Assembly (NCBI GenBank): GCA_041690635.1
Contig: JAWLGZ010000001.1
Span: 496,001 to 560,000, forward strand
DNA length: 64,000 nt
From: JAWLGZ01 sp041690635
GTDB taxonomy: Bacteria > Pseudomonadota > Gammaproteobacteria > Thiohalomonadales > Thiohalomonadaceae
Reading direction: 5' to 3'
The position numbers and the translations under genes were made by a program. Shown here piece by piece: positions 27,449 through 36,467 of the stretch (positions within the stretch are counted from its first letter, which is position 1; each line of letters begins with the position of its first letter). Under the pieces are notes generated by a model. The model did no database searches, was not told the DNA's origin, and worked only from the letters and a program-made list of their open reading frames with translations.

Positions 27449-29293
27449 ATGCGCCGTTTATTGCTCCTACTGCCGCTGGCACTGCTGCTCGCGGCCTGTG
27501 CCGGCACCCCGGTTCCCGAGAGGACCGAGGTTCCCGATGCTCGCGTCGCCGAACGGCAGCTTGCCGCTGGCGAGTTCGAGGCTGCCGCCCGCAGCTGGCT
27601 GCAACTCGCCTCGCAGGCCGAGCCGGACCGTGCGGCGGGTTACCGGCTCGATGCGGCGGAGGCCTGGCTTCACGCCGACCGGCTCGACGAGGCCGCCGCC
27701 CTGATCGATGCGCTGGCGGGCCGGGTACCGGTGGAGCTCGAGAGGCGGTTCCGCACACTGGCCGCCCGGGTCGCCCTGGCACGCAACCAGCCGGATCAGG
27801 TCCTCCGCCACATGGCCCGACCAACGGCAGCAGACGCGGAGGGGATTGCCGAGTATCACTCGCTACGGGCCGACGCCTACGACCTGCTCGGAAACCACCT
27901 GGAGGCGGCACGGGAACGCATCGAAGCGGAAGCCTACCTGCCCCCGGAAGCGGTCCTGGCCAATCAACAGCGGATCTGGCAGTCACTCTCCAAGCTCACC
28001 CTGCCGGCACTGGACATGCTGGCCAGCCCCCTCCCGCGCGGCACGCTTCGCGGCTGGATGGAGCTGACCGCCATCGGCAAGCAGTTCCAGCTCCCGGCCG
28101 ACGAGATGCGGATGTTGATTGCCGAGTGGCGGCGGGACAATCCGGACCACGTGGCGCGGGAGGCGTTCGTCGACGCCCTGCTGCAGCGCAACCGGGAGAT
28201 GGTGCATGCCTCCAGCCGAATCGCCCTGCTACTCCCCCTGACCGGCCGATTCGCCCAGGCGGCAGCGGCGGTGCGCGATGGGTTCATGGCCGCTTATTAC
28301 GCGGAGGGAGCCACCGAGGGGCGTGGGGTTCGCATCTATGACGTAGGCGAAACGCCGGCCCAGTTGGTGGACGCCTACGAACGGGCGATCGGAGAGGGGG
28401 TGGATGCCGTAGTCGGCCCGCTCAGCAAGGCACATGTTGCCGGCCTCACCACCCGTACCGAGTTCCCTGTCCCCACCCTGGCACTCAATTTCAGCGACGG
28501 GCCGAGTCGGACCAAGAACCTCTACCAGTTCTCCCTCGCCCCCGAGGACGAGGCGCAACAGGTGGCCGAGCGGGCGTGGCTGGCCGGCTACAGCCGCGCG
28601 CTGGTCCTGGTGCCCGCCACCGAGTGGGGCAGGCGGATCCATGAGGCGTTTGTCTCCCGCTGGGGCCAGTTCGGCGGGGCGGTCGCGGCCGAGACCTTCT
28701 ACGACCCGCAACAGAACGACTTCTCGTCCGAACTGACCGCCATGCTCAACCTGGACCAGAGCACCGCGCGCAACCGGGCGGTTCGCAGGGCGCTGGGGCG
28801 CACAGTGGAGTTCACCCCGCGGCGACGGCAGGATGTGGATTTTGTTTTCCTGGCCGCCTTCCCGCGTCAGGCGCGGCTTATCCGGCCGCAGTTGAAGTTC
28901 CACCACGCCGCCGATCTGCCGGTCTACGGGACCTCCCACCTCTACTCCGGCACCCCCTCCCCCAACCAGGACCTCGACATGGACGGAACCCTGTTCGTCG
29001 ACATGCCGTGGGTAGTGGATGGCGAGGCGATTCCCCAACCGCTACGCCAGGCGGGGGACATTCTGGCTGAGGACAACGAGGTCCGGCGGCTGGTCGCCCT
29101 GGGCATCGACGCCTATCGGGTGCTGCCCATGCTGCGCGTGCTGGAGCACTACCCGCACGAGCGATTAGACGGGGTTACCGGCACACTGCGCCTTGATGAG
29201 GACCGGCGCATCCGTCGGCAACTCCTGTGGGCGCGGATCCGGAATGGACTGCCGCGGGTGATTCGGGAGGACGAGGGGGTGATGGCCCCGTGA
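27449..29293 (+). CDS. lpoA: Penicillin-binding protein activator LpoA
   Basis: 614 residues from the ATG at 27449, giving a lipoprotein signal peptide MRRLLLLLPLALLLAAC with Cys17 as the lipidated residue; the frame opens earlier (27365) but that leader does not fit a signal peptide. The N-terminal half is helical, TPR-like; the C-terminal half (from about 255, RIALLLPLTGRFAQAAAAVRDGFMAAYY) is a periplasmic-binding-protein fold of the LppC/LpoA family. In E. coli LpoA activates PBP1A from the outer membrane. Followed by yraN, diaA and dolP exactly as in enterobacteria. Confidence 0.92.
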   Translation: MRRLLLLLPLALLLAACAGTPVPERTEVPDARVAERQLAAGEFEAAARSWLQLASQAEPDRAAGYRLDAAEAWLHADRLDEAAALIDALAGRVPVELERRFRTLAARVALARNQPDQVLRHMARPTAADAEGIAEYHSLRADAYDLLGNHLEAARERIEAEAYLPPEAVLANQQRIWQSLSKLTLPALDMLASPLPRGTLRGWMELTAIGKQFQLPADEMRMLIAEWRRDNPDHVAREAFVDALLQRNREMVHASSRIALLLPLTGRFAQAAAAVRDGFMAAYYAEGATEGRGVRIYDVGETPAQLVDAYERAIGEGVDAVVGPLSKAHVAGLTTRTEFPVPTLALNFSDGPSRTKNLYQFSLAPEDEAQQVAERAWLAGYSRALVLVPATEWGRRIHEAFVSRWGQFGGAVAAETFYDPQQNDFSSELTAMLNLDQSTARNRAVRRALGRTVEFTPRRRQDVDFVFLAAFPRQARLIRPQLKFHHAADLPVYGTSHLYSGTPSPNQDLDMDGTLFVDMPWVVDGEAIPQPLRQAGDILAEDNEVRRLVALGIDAYRVLPMLRVLEHYPHERLDGVTGTLRLDEDRRIRRQLLWARIRNGLPRVIREDEGVMAP

Positions 29294-29655
29294 TCCGTCC
29301 GGCCCTACCGGCGGAACAGGGCCGTGAAGTGGAGTCCGTCACCTGCCGCTATCTGGAGCGTGCCGGGCTCACCCTGGTGACCCGCAACTTCCGTTGCCGT
29401 CGCGGTGAAATCGACCTCGTCATGCGTGACGGACCGGTGCTGGTGTTCGTGGAGGTGCGTTACCGGCGTGGCGGCAGCTTCGGCTCCGGCGCCGAGAGCA
29501 TCGACGCCCGCAAGCGCTTGCGCCTGATTGCCGCCGCCCGCTATTACCTTCACGGTATCGGCGCGGAGCCGGCCTGCCGGTTTGACGTGGTCTCGGTGGC
29601 CGGACCGCCCGGCCGCTACACCATCGAGTGGATACGCAACGCCTTCGAGGCCTGA
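29290..29655 (+). CDS. yraN: UPF0102 / YraN family endonuclease-like protein
   Basis: 121 residues from a GTG overlapping the lpoA stop (GTGA); the earlier ORF start is inside lpoA. A restriction-endonuclease-like fold of unknown physiological role. The family motif is visible: NFRCRRGEIDLVMRDGPVLVFVEVRYR, carrying the E-x-D ... E-V-R/K pattern of the PD-(D/E)XK core, then GSGAESIDARKRLRLIAAARYYL. Its function remains undefined in the family; the link to lpoA is positional. Confidence 0.92.
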   Translation: MIRPALPAEQGREVESVTCRYLERAGLTLVTRNFRCRRGEIDLVMRDGPVLVFVEVRYRRGGSFGSGAESIDARKRLRLIAAARYYLHGIGAEPACRFDVVSVAGPPGRYTIEWIRNAFEA

Positions 29656-29667
29656 GCGAAACCCGAA

Positions 29668-29780
29668 TTCACGGCGAGGCACGGAGGATTCGGAGTACCC
29701 GTGCAAGAACCGGTGGAGACCACCTGCGGTGCGCGCAATTTTGCAGTGCTTCTCTGTGTTCTCTGTGCCTCTGTGGTGAA
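29668..29780. repeat. Imperfect inverted repeat with CTCTGTG array
   Basis: Between yraN and diaA. The right part holds CTCTGTGTT, CTCTGTGC, CTCTGTGG (29752-29776) followed by TGAA. Its reverse complement starts TTCACCACAGAGGCACAGAG; the left part starts TTCACGGCGAGGCACGGAG (29668), so the two arms are diverged inverted copies about 30 bases long. The unit spacing (9, 8, 8) is the same as at 26431-26471. Confidence 0.6.
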
Positions 29781-29826
29781 CTGTCAGGGTTTTCCTATAA
29801 TGCCGCTTTCCCATTAGATATCTGCC

Positions 29827-30429
29827 ATGAATCCAGTCGACCGCGTTCGTCACCATTTTCTCGAAAGTATCCGCACCAAGGAGGAGTCACTGGAGATCCT
29901 GGCGCCGGTGATCGCCCGTGCGGCGGAGCTCCTCACCGCCTGCCTGCTGCGCGAGAACAAGATCCTGGTCTGCGGCAACGGTGGTTCGGCGGCCGACTCG
30001 CAGCACTTCTCCTCCGAACTGCTCAATCGGTTCGAGCGGGAGCGCCCCGGACTCCCGGCCCTCGCACTTACCACCGACAGCTCCACCCTGACTTCGGTGG
30101 GGAACGATTACCGGTTTGAAGAGGTCTTCTCCCGCCAGGTCCGTGCGCTGGGACAGTCGGGTGACGTACTGATGGCGCTCTCCACCAGCGGCAACTCGAA
30201 GAACATCCTCGCGGCAATCGAGGCGGCCCGCGATCGGGACATGACCGTGCTGGCGTTGACCGGTCGCGATGGCGGCACCATCGGCGCGGCCCTGCGCGAG
30301 GGCGATGTGGAACTGCGGGTCCCGGCGACCCGCACCGCCCGTATCCAGGAGGTCCACATCCTGATCGTGCACTGCCTGTGCGATCTTATCGACATCCACC
30401 TGTTTGGTTCGGAGGAACTACCGGAATGA
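29827..30429 (+). CDS. diaA: SIS-domain protein, DiaA-like (phosphoheptose isomerase family)
   Basis: 200 residues, one SIS domain. Motifs: CGNGGSAADSQHFSSELLNRFERERPGLPALALTTD and ALSTSGNSKNIL, then RTARIQEVHILIVHCLCDLIDIHLF. DiaA promotes DnaA assembly at oriC; GmhA isomerises sedoheptulose 7-phosphate for LPS heptose. The NRFERERPGLPALAL segment and the lpoA-yraN-x-dolP slot are those of DiaA, while the GNGGSAADSQH site is closer to GmhA catalytic sequence than E. coli DiaA is, so an enzymatic role is not excluded. Confidence 0.85.
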   Translation: MNPVDRVRHHFLESIRTKEESLEILAPVIARAAELLTACLLRENKILVCGNGGSAADSQHFSSELLNRFERERPGLPALALTTDSSTLTSVGNDYRFEEVFSRQVRALGQSGDVLMALSTSGNSKNILAAIEAARDRDMTVLALTGRDGGTIGAALREGDVELRVPATRTARIQEVHILIVHCLCDLIDIHLFGSEELPE

Positions 30430-31007
30430 AGCTTCGCATCCTGTTCCCGCTGTCACTCGGCCTGATACTGCTGACGCAGGGCTGCTCGGCACCCTTGGTC
30501 GTGGGGGGGGCGGTGGCCGGTGGCGCCGCGGTGGCCACCGACCGGCGTACCGTTGGGACCATGGTCGATGACCAGTCAATCGAGCTGAAGGCGATCTCCG
30601 CCTTCATCGAAGACGCTGGCATCAGCAAGCAGGCACACGTCAGCGCCACCAGCTACAACGGCATCGTGCTGTTGACCGGAGAGGCGCCCACAGAAGCGCT
30701 GCGCAGCCGTGCCACTGAACTGGTTCGGGGCATCCCGAGCGTGCGCCAGGTACATAACGAGATCGCCCTGCGGGAGCCGACCCCCGCCGCCACCCGGGCC
30801 AAGGACACCTGGATCACCTCCAAGGTGAAAAGCAAGCTGCTCACCAACGAGGAGGTCGAGGGGCTTCGCGTCAAGGTGGTTACGGTGGACGGCATCGTCT
30901 ACCTGATGGGCCTGACCACGCGCGAACAGGCGCGGCTCGCGTCCGATTTGGCCCGCGACACGGACGGGGTGCGGCTGGTGGTGAAGGTGTTCGAGTACAT
31001 CGACTGA
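30426..31007 (+). CDS. dolP: Dual-BON-domain outer-membrane lipoprotein DolP
   Basis: 193 residues from an ATG overlapping the diaA stop (ATGA). Signal peptide with lipobox LLTQGC, so lipidated at about Cys21. Two BON domains: about 45-110 (LKAISAFIEDAGISKQAHVSATSYNGIVLLTGEAP) and about 125-190 (ITSKVKSKLLTNEEVEGLRVKVVTVDGIVYLMG). DolP (YraP) binds anionic phospholipids and supports outer-membrane integrity at division sites in E. coli. Last gene of the lpoA-yraN-diaA-dolP unit. Confidence 0.92.
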   Translation: MKLRILFPLSLGLILLTQGCSAPLVVGGAVAGGAAVATDRRTVGTMVDDQSIELKAISAFIEDAGISKQAHVSATSYNGIVLLTGEAPTEALRSRATELVRGIPSVRQVHNEIALREPTPAATRAKDTWITSKVKSKLLTNEEVEGLRVKVVTVDGIVYLMGLTTREQARLASDLARDTDGVRLVVKVFEYID

Positions 31008-31014
31008 AGCCCTC

Positions 31015-32403
31015 TTGAGCCCATCTCTCGCCACCTTCGCTGACGCCCTGGCAGGGGTCGTCGGCGCGCCCAACCTCCGCCGCGATCCGGACGCATGCTG
31101 GCCTTACGGGTATGACAACAGCCGTCGCCACGCACTGCCCGCGCTGGTGGCACATCCGGCGGACCACAATGAGGTGCGCGAGGCAATCCGGCTCTGTAAC
31201 CGGTTCGGCTTGCCGTTGGTCGCCAGGGGTGCCGGCACCGGCACCGCCGGTGCCGCAGTGCCGCCCGAGGGGGGCCTGGTACTCGCCCTGGACCGCCTCA
31301 ACCGCATCCTGCAGGTGGATCCGGCAAATCGCCTGATGGTGGTGGAGCCCGGGGTGACCAACCGGGCGGTGCAGGAGGCGGCCCGAGAACACGGCTTCTT
31401 CTGGCCACCGGATCCGACCAGTAGTGACGTCTGTACTGTTGGCGGCAATCTGGCCTGCAATGCGGCCGGACCGCGTGCCGTCAAATACGGCACGCCACGG
31501 GAGAACACGCTGGCGCTGCGCCTGATCACCGGCAGCGGCGACGAGATGCGCGTTGGCGTGCACACCACCAAGGGGGTGGTGGGCTACGACCTGACCCGCC
31601 TTATGATCGGATCGGAGGGGACGCTCGGAGTGATCACCGAGGCGGTGCTGCGCCTGACGCCGCTCCCCGAAGCGAAACACACGCTACGGGGCATCTACCG
31701 CGACATTGGTGCTGCGGCACGCGCCGTCTCGGCCATCATGGGCCAGCCGGTCACCCCCTGCGCGCTGGAGCTGATGGACCGACGTGCCTTGGAACTGGTG
31801 CGGGATCGGGCGGGCGCGAGCCTGCCCGCCGATGCGGGTGCCCTGCTGATGATCGAGGTGGACGGTGCCGCGGCCTGTGTGGATCACGCGGCGGAAGCGG
31901 TTGCGGCAGCGGCGCGGGTCGACGGTGCGCTACAGGTTGAGCTGGCAAAGACCCCGGCAGAGGTTGCGGAGCTGTGGCAGGTCCGCCGCGCCCTGTCACC
32001 CGCCCTCCGCAACGCCGCCCCGAAGAAGATCAACGAAGACGTGGTGGTCCCGGTCTCACGCATGCCGGAGCTGATCGCCGGACTGGAGGAAATGGGTCGG
32101 CACCACCGCATCGATATTGTCAATTTCGGTCACGCCGGCAACGGCAACATCCATGTCAACCTGCTGTTCGATCCGGAGCAGGGCGATGCAGCATCCCGCG
32201 CCGAACGCTGCCTGGGCGATTTGTTCGATCTGGTGCTGCAGTTGGAGGGAACGCTGTCGGGCGAACACGGCATCGGGCTGGTCAAGCGGGACTTCGTCGC
32301 CAGCGAGATCGGGCCGGAGGCGCTGGCGCTGATGCACGCACTGAAGTCGGTCTTCGACCCCAACGGGCTCCTCAACCCGGGAAAGAAACTTCCTCTCGGT
32401 TAA
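31015..32403 (+). CDS. FAD-binding oxidase, GlcD / D-lactate dehydrogenase type
   Basis: 462 residues, TTG start seven bases after dolP, no clear ribosome site; probably co-transcribed with dolP. A vanillyl-alcohol-oxidase-type FAD domain (PLVARGAGTGTAGAAVPPEGGLVLALDRLNRIL, CTVGGNLACNAAGPRAVKYGTPRENTL, GYDLTRLMIGSEGTLGVITEAVLRLTP) is followed by the FAD-oxidase C-terminal domain with INFGHAGNGNIHVN-like (VNFGHAGNGNIHVNLLF) and SGEHGIGLVKRDF. These enzymes oxidise 2-hydroxy acids such as glycolate, D-lactate or D-2-hydroxyglutarate. No GlcE or GlcF partner is adjacent, so a stand-alone D-2-hydroxyacid dehydrogenase is more likely than GlcDEF; the substrate is unknown. Confidence 0.85.
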   Translation: MSPSLATFADALAGVVGAPNLRRDPDACWPYGYDNSRRHALPALVAHPADHNEVREAIRLCNRFGLPLVARGAGTGTAGAAVPPEGGLVLALDRLNRILQVDPANRLMVVEPGVTNRAVQEAAREHGFFWPPDPTSSDVCTVGGNLACNAAGPRAVKYGTPRENTLALRLITGSGDEMRVGVHTTKGVVGYDLTRLMIGSEGTLGVITEAVLRLTPLPEAKHTLRGIYRDIGAAARAVSAIMGQPVTPCALELMDRRALELVRDRAGASLPADAGALLMIEVDGAAACVDHAAEAVAAAARVDGALQVELAKTPAEVAELWQVRRALSPALRNAAPKKINEDVVVPVSRMPELIAGLEEMGRHHRIDIVNFGHAGNGNIHVNLLFDPEQGDAASRAERCLGDLFDLVLQLEGTLSGEHGIGLVKRDFVASEIGPEALALMHALKSVFDPNGLLNPGKKLPLG

Positions 32404-32446
32404 GAAACACCGGCCTTGGACGGTGGGTCACGGTGCGTCCGATCGC

Positions 32447-32839
32447 CTATTTGACTACCCGCAGGCTGGGCCGGCCCGGCTTGTCGCCGCCGTCGGAAAG
32501 CGGTGGCTCGGGGGGTTGATCCCCGCCGCCGTCATCCGGCGTGAACACCATCCCCTTGCCGGTCTCACGGGCATAGATGGCCAGCACGGCGATAATCGGC
32601 ACCCGTACCGTCATCGGTGTCCCCCCGAACCGGGCTCCGAACTCCACCGTGTCGTTACCCAGGTGCAGATTGCGGACCGCCGTTGGGCCGACGTTCAGCA
32701 CGATGCGCCCCTCCTCGACAAACTGACGCGGCACCTCGACATCGGGAGCCTCCGCATCCACCAGGAGGTGCGGTGTCATCCCGTTATCGCCGATCCACTC
32801 GTAGAGTGCGCGAATGAGGTACGGTCGACTCGGGGTCAT
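32447..32839 (-). CDS. sspB: ClpXP protease specificity factor SspB
   Basis: 130 residues, 27 bases after sspA. SspB binds ssrA-tagged proteins and delivers them to ClpXP. The N-terminal substrate-binding domain is clear (SRPYLIRALYEWIGDNGMTPHLLVDAEAPDVEVPRQFVEEGRIVLNV, then FGGTPMTVRVPIIAVLAIYARETGKGMVF). A flexible acidic/Pro linker follows, and the end KPGRPSLRVVK is the ClpX-binding tail. Same order, sspA then sspB, as E. coli. Confidence 0.96.
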   Translation of the reverse strand: MTPSRPYLIRALYEWIGDNGMTPHLLVDAEAPDVEVPRQFVEEGRIVLNVGPTAVRNLHLGNDTVEFGARFGGTPMTVRVPIIAVLAIYARETGKGMVFTPDDGGGDQPPEPPLSDGGDKPGRPSLRVVK

Positions 32840-32866
32840 GGTCAGAGTAACGTCGTTCCCACGGAA

Positions 32867-33490
32867 TTACCGCAGGTCTCGCTCGGATTCAGTCAGGCTG
32901 GCGCGGAAGTATTCGCGACGGAACAGGCGGTCGGCGTAATCGATGAGCGGCGCGGCCTGCTTCGGCAGGTCGATGCCGAAGATGGGCAACCGCCAAAGCA
33001 GCGGCGCCATGGCGCAATCGACCAGCGAAAACTCGTCGGAGAGGAAGAACGGTTTCTGGGCGAAGATCGGGCTGATGGAGAGTAGGCTGTCCCGCAACTC
33101 CTTGCGCGCCTTGGCCCCCTGCTTCTCGGTGCCGTGCATGATGTAGTCCACGTTCGCGTAGAGGTCGCGCTCGATGCGATAGAACATCAGCCGGTTACGC
33201 GCACGAGAGACCGGGTCGACCGGCATCAGCGGCGGGTGGGGAAAGCGCTCGTCGAGATACTCCATGATGACGTGGGAGTTGTAGAGCACCAGGTCCCGGT
33301 CGACCAGCGTGGGTACGGAGCCGTAGGGGTTCAGGTCGATCAGGTCTTCGGGCTTCTTGTCCAGCTCGACACTGATGATATCGACATTGATTCCCTTCTC
33401 CGCAAGGACGATTCGCACCCGGTGACTGTAGGGGTCCAGGTCACCGGAAAAGAGCGCCATCACCGATCGCCGGTTGGCAATTACCGCCAT
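32867..33490 (-). CDS. sspA: Stringent starvation protein A
   Basis: 207 residues beginning MAVIANRRSVMALFSGDLDPYSHRVRI, close to the E. coli start. A GST-fold protein without glutathione activity that binds RNA polymerase during stationary phase and acid stress. The thioredoxin-like N-domain contains NPYGSVPTLVDRDLVLYNSHVIMEYLDERFPHPPLMP, including the PHPPLMP loop that contacts sigma70/RNAP in E. coli. It lies downstream of petABC but behind a strong hairpin (33522-33550), so it may have separate expression. Confidence 0.96.
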   Translation of the reverse strand: MAVIANRRSVMALFSGDLDPYSHRVRIVLAEKGINVDIISVELDKKPEDLIDLNPYGSVPTLVDRDLVLYNSHVIMEYLDERFPHPPLMPVDPVSRARNRLMFYRIERDLYANVDYIMHGTEKQGAKARKELRDSLLSISPIFAQKPFFLSDEFSLVDCAMAPLLWRLPIFGIDLPKQAAPLIDYADRLFRREYFRASLTESERDLR

Positions 33491-33521
33491 CGTTCATTTT
33501 CTCCTGCTCTTTCGCAGAAAC

Positions 33522-33550
33522 AGCAAAGGGGAGCACTGCTCCCCTTTGCT
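33522..33550 (-). terminator. Perfect hairpin between petC and sspA
   Basis: AGCAAAGGGGAGCA and TGCTCCCCTTTGCT form a perfect 14-bp stem with a single-base centre. It lies 61 bases after the petC stop and 32 before sspA. No long U-run follows on either strand (GTTTCTGC on the minus side), so termination may be partial or the hairpin may act in RNA processing. Confidence 0.6.
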
Positions 33551-33610
33551 GTCTTGCGGGAGTCCGCTACGGTCGGCCATTCTACCATAGCGGGCCGAGT
33601 GCATACGGGA

Positions 33611-34348
33611 TCAGTGCACGTCCTTCCAATACTCCTTCTTGAGCAGGTAGGCCACGAACGTGAACACTACCAGGAAGGCCAGTACCCACATGCCGATACG
33701 TTCGCGGTGCATGGCCGCCGGTTCACCCATGTAGACCATGAAATTCACCAGATCGCGGACCGCCCCATCATACTCGGCCTGGTTCATCTTGCCGGGCATC
33801 ACCTGCTGATAGCTGGCAATCACCTGGCTGGAGTCGCCGGCAGTTTCGACGGTGCGGTACACCGGCTTCTTCAACCCCTCGAGTTCCCATAGGACATGAG
33901 GCATGCCGACGTCCGGGAACACGCTGTTGTTCACGCCCCACGGCTTGCCATCATCGAGGTAGAAGGAACGCATATAGGTGTACAGCCAGTCGGCACCGCG
34001 GGAGCGCGCAGTCACTGAGAGGTCGGGCGGGGTGACACCGAACCACTGCTCCGCCGCCGCCGGATTCATGGCCACGGTCATCGGCGAACCCACCTTGTCG
34101 GTAGTAAACATCAGGTTCTCCTTCACCTGATCCTCAGTGAGACCCAGGTCCTGACCGGTGCGATTGAACCGCTGATAGGCCGCCGAGTGGCAGCTCAGGC
34201 AGTAGTTCACGAACAGCTTTGCACCATTCTGCAGCGACGCCTTGTCGCTCAGATCGACATTGGCCCTGTCCAGCGGAACACCACCACCCGCTGCCTGAAC
34301 AAGGAGGGGGGCCGCGGCGATCAACAGCGTGAAAATCAGCTTTCTCAT
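33611..34348 (-). CDS. petC: Cytochrome c1 of the bc1 complex
   Basis: 245 residues. Signal peptide MRKLIFTLLIAAAPLLVQA, haem-binding NYCLSCHSAAYQR, distal ligand Met in the region around NPAAAEQWFGVTPPDLS or near the SDIGMPHVLWE stretch (VFPDVGMPHVLWELEG), and a C-terminal membrane anchor (RIGMWVLAFLVVFTFVAYLLKKEYWKDVH). It passes electrons from the Rieske protein to soluble cytochromes. The ATG overlaps the petB stop (ATGA). Confidence 0.96.
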   Translation of the reverse strand: MRKLIFTLLIAAAPLLVQAAGGGVPLDRANVDLSDKASLQNGAKLFVNYCLSCHSAAYQRFNRTGQDLGLTEDQVKENLMFTTDKVGSPMTVAMNPAAAEQWFGVTPPDLSVTARSRGADWLYTYMRSFYLDDGKPWGVNNSVFPDVGMPHVLWELEGLKKPVYRTVETAGDSSQVIASYQQVMPGKMNQAEYDGAVRDLVNFMVYMGEPAAMHRERIGMWVLAFLVVFTFVAYLLKKEYWKDVH

Positions 34349-35580
34349 TTCATCACCACCCTTTCCGGAACCGGCTTGTTCTTCTCCAGCTTGGTGTAGA
34401 TCGGCATCAGCAGGAAGAAGGCAAAGTAGATGACCGTGGCGATCTGGGCGATCAGGGTCTTCACCGGGGAGGGCTGCTCCATGCCCAGATAGCCCAACAC
34501 CACGAAGGCGACCACGAACAGGGCAAGCATCAGCTTGTAGCAGAGGCCCCGATAGCGGATCGACTTGACCGGGTTACGATCGAGCCAGGGCAGGAAGAAC
34601 AGCACGACCACCGCCAGACCCATCGCCGCCACGCCGGGGAATGCGGACCCGCCAATGGAGGGTACCGCGCGCAGAATGGCGTAGAACGGGGTGAAGTACC
34701 ACACCGGGGCGATGTGCTCGGGTGTCTTCAGCGGGTCCGCCGGGACGAAGTTGGCGTGCTCAAGGAAATAGCCGCCCATCTCCGGCATGAAGAACACCAC
34801 GATGGAGAAGAAGATGAGGAAGACACCAACACCGACGATGTCCTTCACCGTGTAGTAGGGGTGGAACGGGATGCCGTCGACCGGCTTGCCGTCCGCGCCC
34901 TTGTTCTTCTTGATCTCCACACCGTCCGGGTTGTTGGAACCCACCTCATGCAGCGCGATGATGTGGGCGGCCACCAGCCCGACCAGCACCAGCGGCACGG
35001 CGATGACGTGGAAGGCGAAGAAGCGGTTCAGGGTGGCGTCGGAGACCACGAAGTCGCCGCGAATCCACAGCGCCAGTTCATCACCCACGAACGGCACCGC
35101 GCCGAACAGGGAGATGATGACCTGCGCGCCCCAGTAGGACATCTGGCCCCAGGGGAGCAGATAGCCGAAGAACGCCTCGGCCATCAGGCACAGGTAGATC
35201 AACATGCCGAAGATCCACACCAGCTCGCGCGGCTTCTTGTAGGAGCCGTAGAGCAGGGCACGGAACATGTGCAGGTAGACCACCACGAAGAAGGCGGAGG
35301 CCCCGGTGGAGTGCAGGTAGCGGATCAACCAGCCCCACTCCACGTCACGCATGATGTACTCGACCGACGCGAAGGCGAACGCACCGTCGGGCTTGTAGTT
35401 CATGGTGAGGAAGATACCGGTGACGATCTGGATGACCAGCACCAGCAGGGCGAGGGAGCCGAAGAAGTACCAGAAGTTGAAATTCCTCGGCGCGTAATAT
35501 TCGGACAGATGCTCCCGCCACATCTTGCTCAGCGGGAAGCGATCATCGATCCAGGTCAGAACTGCGTTTGCGGTGCTCAT
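34345..35580 (-). CDS. petB: Cytochrome b of the bc1 complex
   Basis: 411 residues, full-length fused-type cytochrome b with eight or so membrane helices. Haem-ligand helices are visible: RYLHSTGASAFFVVVYLHMFRALLYGS and RFFAFHVIAVPLVLVGLVAAHIIALHEVG. The Qo-site PEWY-type motif appears as APVWYFTPFYAILR, with P and W but a V in place of E. The start shares one base with the petA stop (TGATG). Confidence 0.95.
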   Translation of the reverse strand: MSTANAVLTWIDDRFPLSKMWREHLSEYYAPRNFNFWYFFGSLALLVLVIQIVTGIFLTMNYKPDGAFAFASVEYIMRDVEWGWLIRYLHSTGASAFFVVVYLHMFRALLYGSYKKPRELVWIFGMLIYLCLMAEAFFGYLLPWGQMSYWGAQVIISLFGAVPFVGDELALWIRGDFVVSDATLNRFFAFHVIAVPLVLVGLVAAHIIALHEVGSNNPDGVEIKKNKGADGKPVDGIPFHPYYTVKDIVGVGVFLIFFSIVVFFMPEMGGYFLEHANFVPADPLKTPEHIAPVWYFTPFYAILRAVPSIGGSAFPGVAAMGLAVVVLFFLPWLDRNPVKSIRYRGLCYKLMLALFVVAFVVLGYLGMEQPSPVKTLIAQIATVIYFAFFLLMPIYTKLEKNKPVPERVVMK

Positions 35581-36176
35581 CAGGCCGCCCCCTTCTCTTC
35601 ACCGATGAGAATGCGTGTGTCGCTCAGGTACATGTGCGGCGGCACCACCAGATTGGTCGGTGCCGGGACGCCCTGATAGACGCGACCGGCGAGGTCGAAC
35701 TTGGAGCCGTGGCAGGGGCAGAAGAAGCCACCACGCCAGTCGGCGCCCAGATCACCCGGCGCCAGCTCAGGACGGTAGGTGGGTGAGCAGCCCAGGTGGG
35801 TGCAGATGCCCACCAGCACGGCGTACTCCGGCTTGATGGAGCGACCCGGGTTCTTGGCATAGGCGGGCTGCTGGCTCTCCATGTCGGAGTTGGGGTCAGC
35901 CAGCTGGCCATTGAGGGTAGGCAGGTCCTCGAGATTCCGTTCGCTGCGGCGAATAATCCAGACCGGCTTGCCGCGCCACTCGTAGGTGGCCCGCTGGCCC
36001 GGCTGGAGTTTGCTGATATCCGCTTCGACCGGAGCACCGGCGGCCTGTGCCCGGGCGCTCGGTTGCATGGACAGGACGAAGGGTGCCAAAACGTAGGCAG
36101 TGCCCACGCCGCCAACAACCGTCGTGGCAGCTGTGAGAAAGCGGCGTCTGCCCTTGTCAACGCCATCTGTACTCAT
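35580..36176 (-). CDS. petA: Rieske iron-sulfur subunit of the bc1 complex
   Basis: 198 residues from the ATG at 36176, chosen because GGGAGAG lies six bases upstream; an in-frame ATG at 36194 adds six residues and overlaps that site. The N-terminus MSTDGVDKGRRRFLTAATTVVGGVG is a Tat-type anchor with an RRR motif and one membrane helix. Cluster ligands: CTHLGCSP (Cys and His) and CPCHGSKFD (Cys and His). Accepts electrons from quinol and passes them to cytochrome c1. First gene of petABC. Confidence 0.96.
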   Translation of the reverse strand: MSTDGVDKGRRRFLTAATTVVGGVGTAYVLAPFVLSMQPSARAQAAGAPVEADISKLQPGQRATYEWRGKPVWIIRRSERNLEDLPTLNGQLADPNSDMESQQPAYAKNPGRSIKPEYAVLVGICTHLGCSPTYRPELAPGDLGADWRGGFFCPCHGSKFDLAGRVYQGVPAPTNLVVPPHMYLSDTRILIGEEKGAA

Positions 36177-36299
36177 CAAAAACTCTCCCAACACACATGA
36201 AGGATTCGGCAGACATCAAACCGGGGGCCGCCCGCGCTGCGGGCCCGGCCGCTCAAAGTAGAATTTCCGAATATTCTGAAGCGACCCGGAGACGTTAGC

Positions 36300-36328
36300 C
36301 CGGTAGTTTCCTGTAATCGCCCTGTCAA
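36300..36328 (-). promoter_or_regulatory. petA: Possible petABC promoter
   Basis: Minus strand: perfect TTGACA (complement of 36323-36328) with TACCGG 17 bases further as a poor -10. It lies about 125 bases before petA in an otherwise gene-free stretch. Only the -35 is convincing. Confidence 0.3.
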
Positions 36329-36467
36329 GGTCAAGGCAAATGGAGTCATCCCAACAGCGATCAAAGACTTACATTGAGGCAAATGACATACCTGCTGTGC
36401 CCGGCTGGTTGTCACCCGTTCCGGACCGACCGGTTTACAGGCCCGCGCGAAACAGGCAGGCCCGATG

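Noticed and set aside
36235..36275. GC-rich partial hairpin in the petA upstream region
   Set aside because: Pairing is imperfect and typical of random GC-rich DNA; no clear leader or terminator function.
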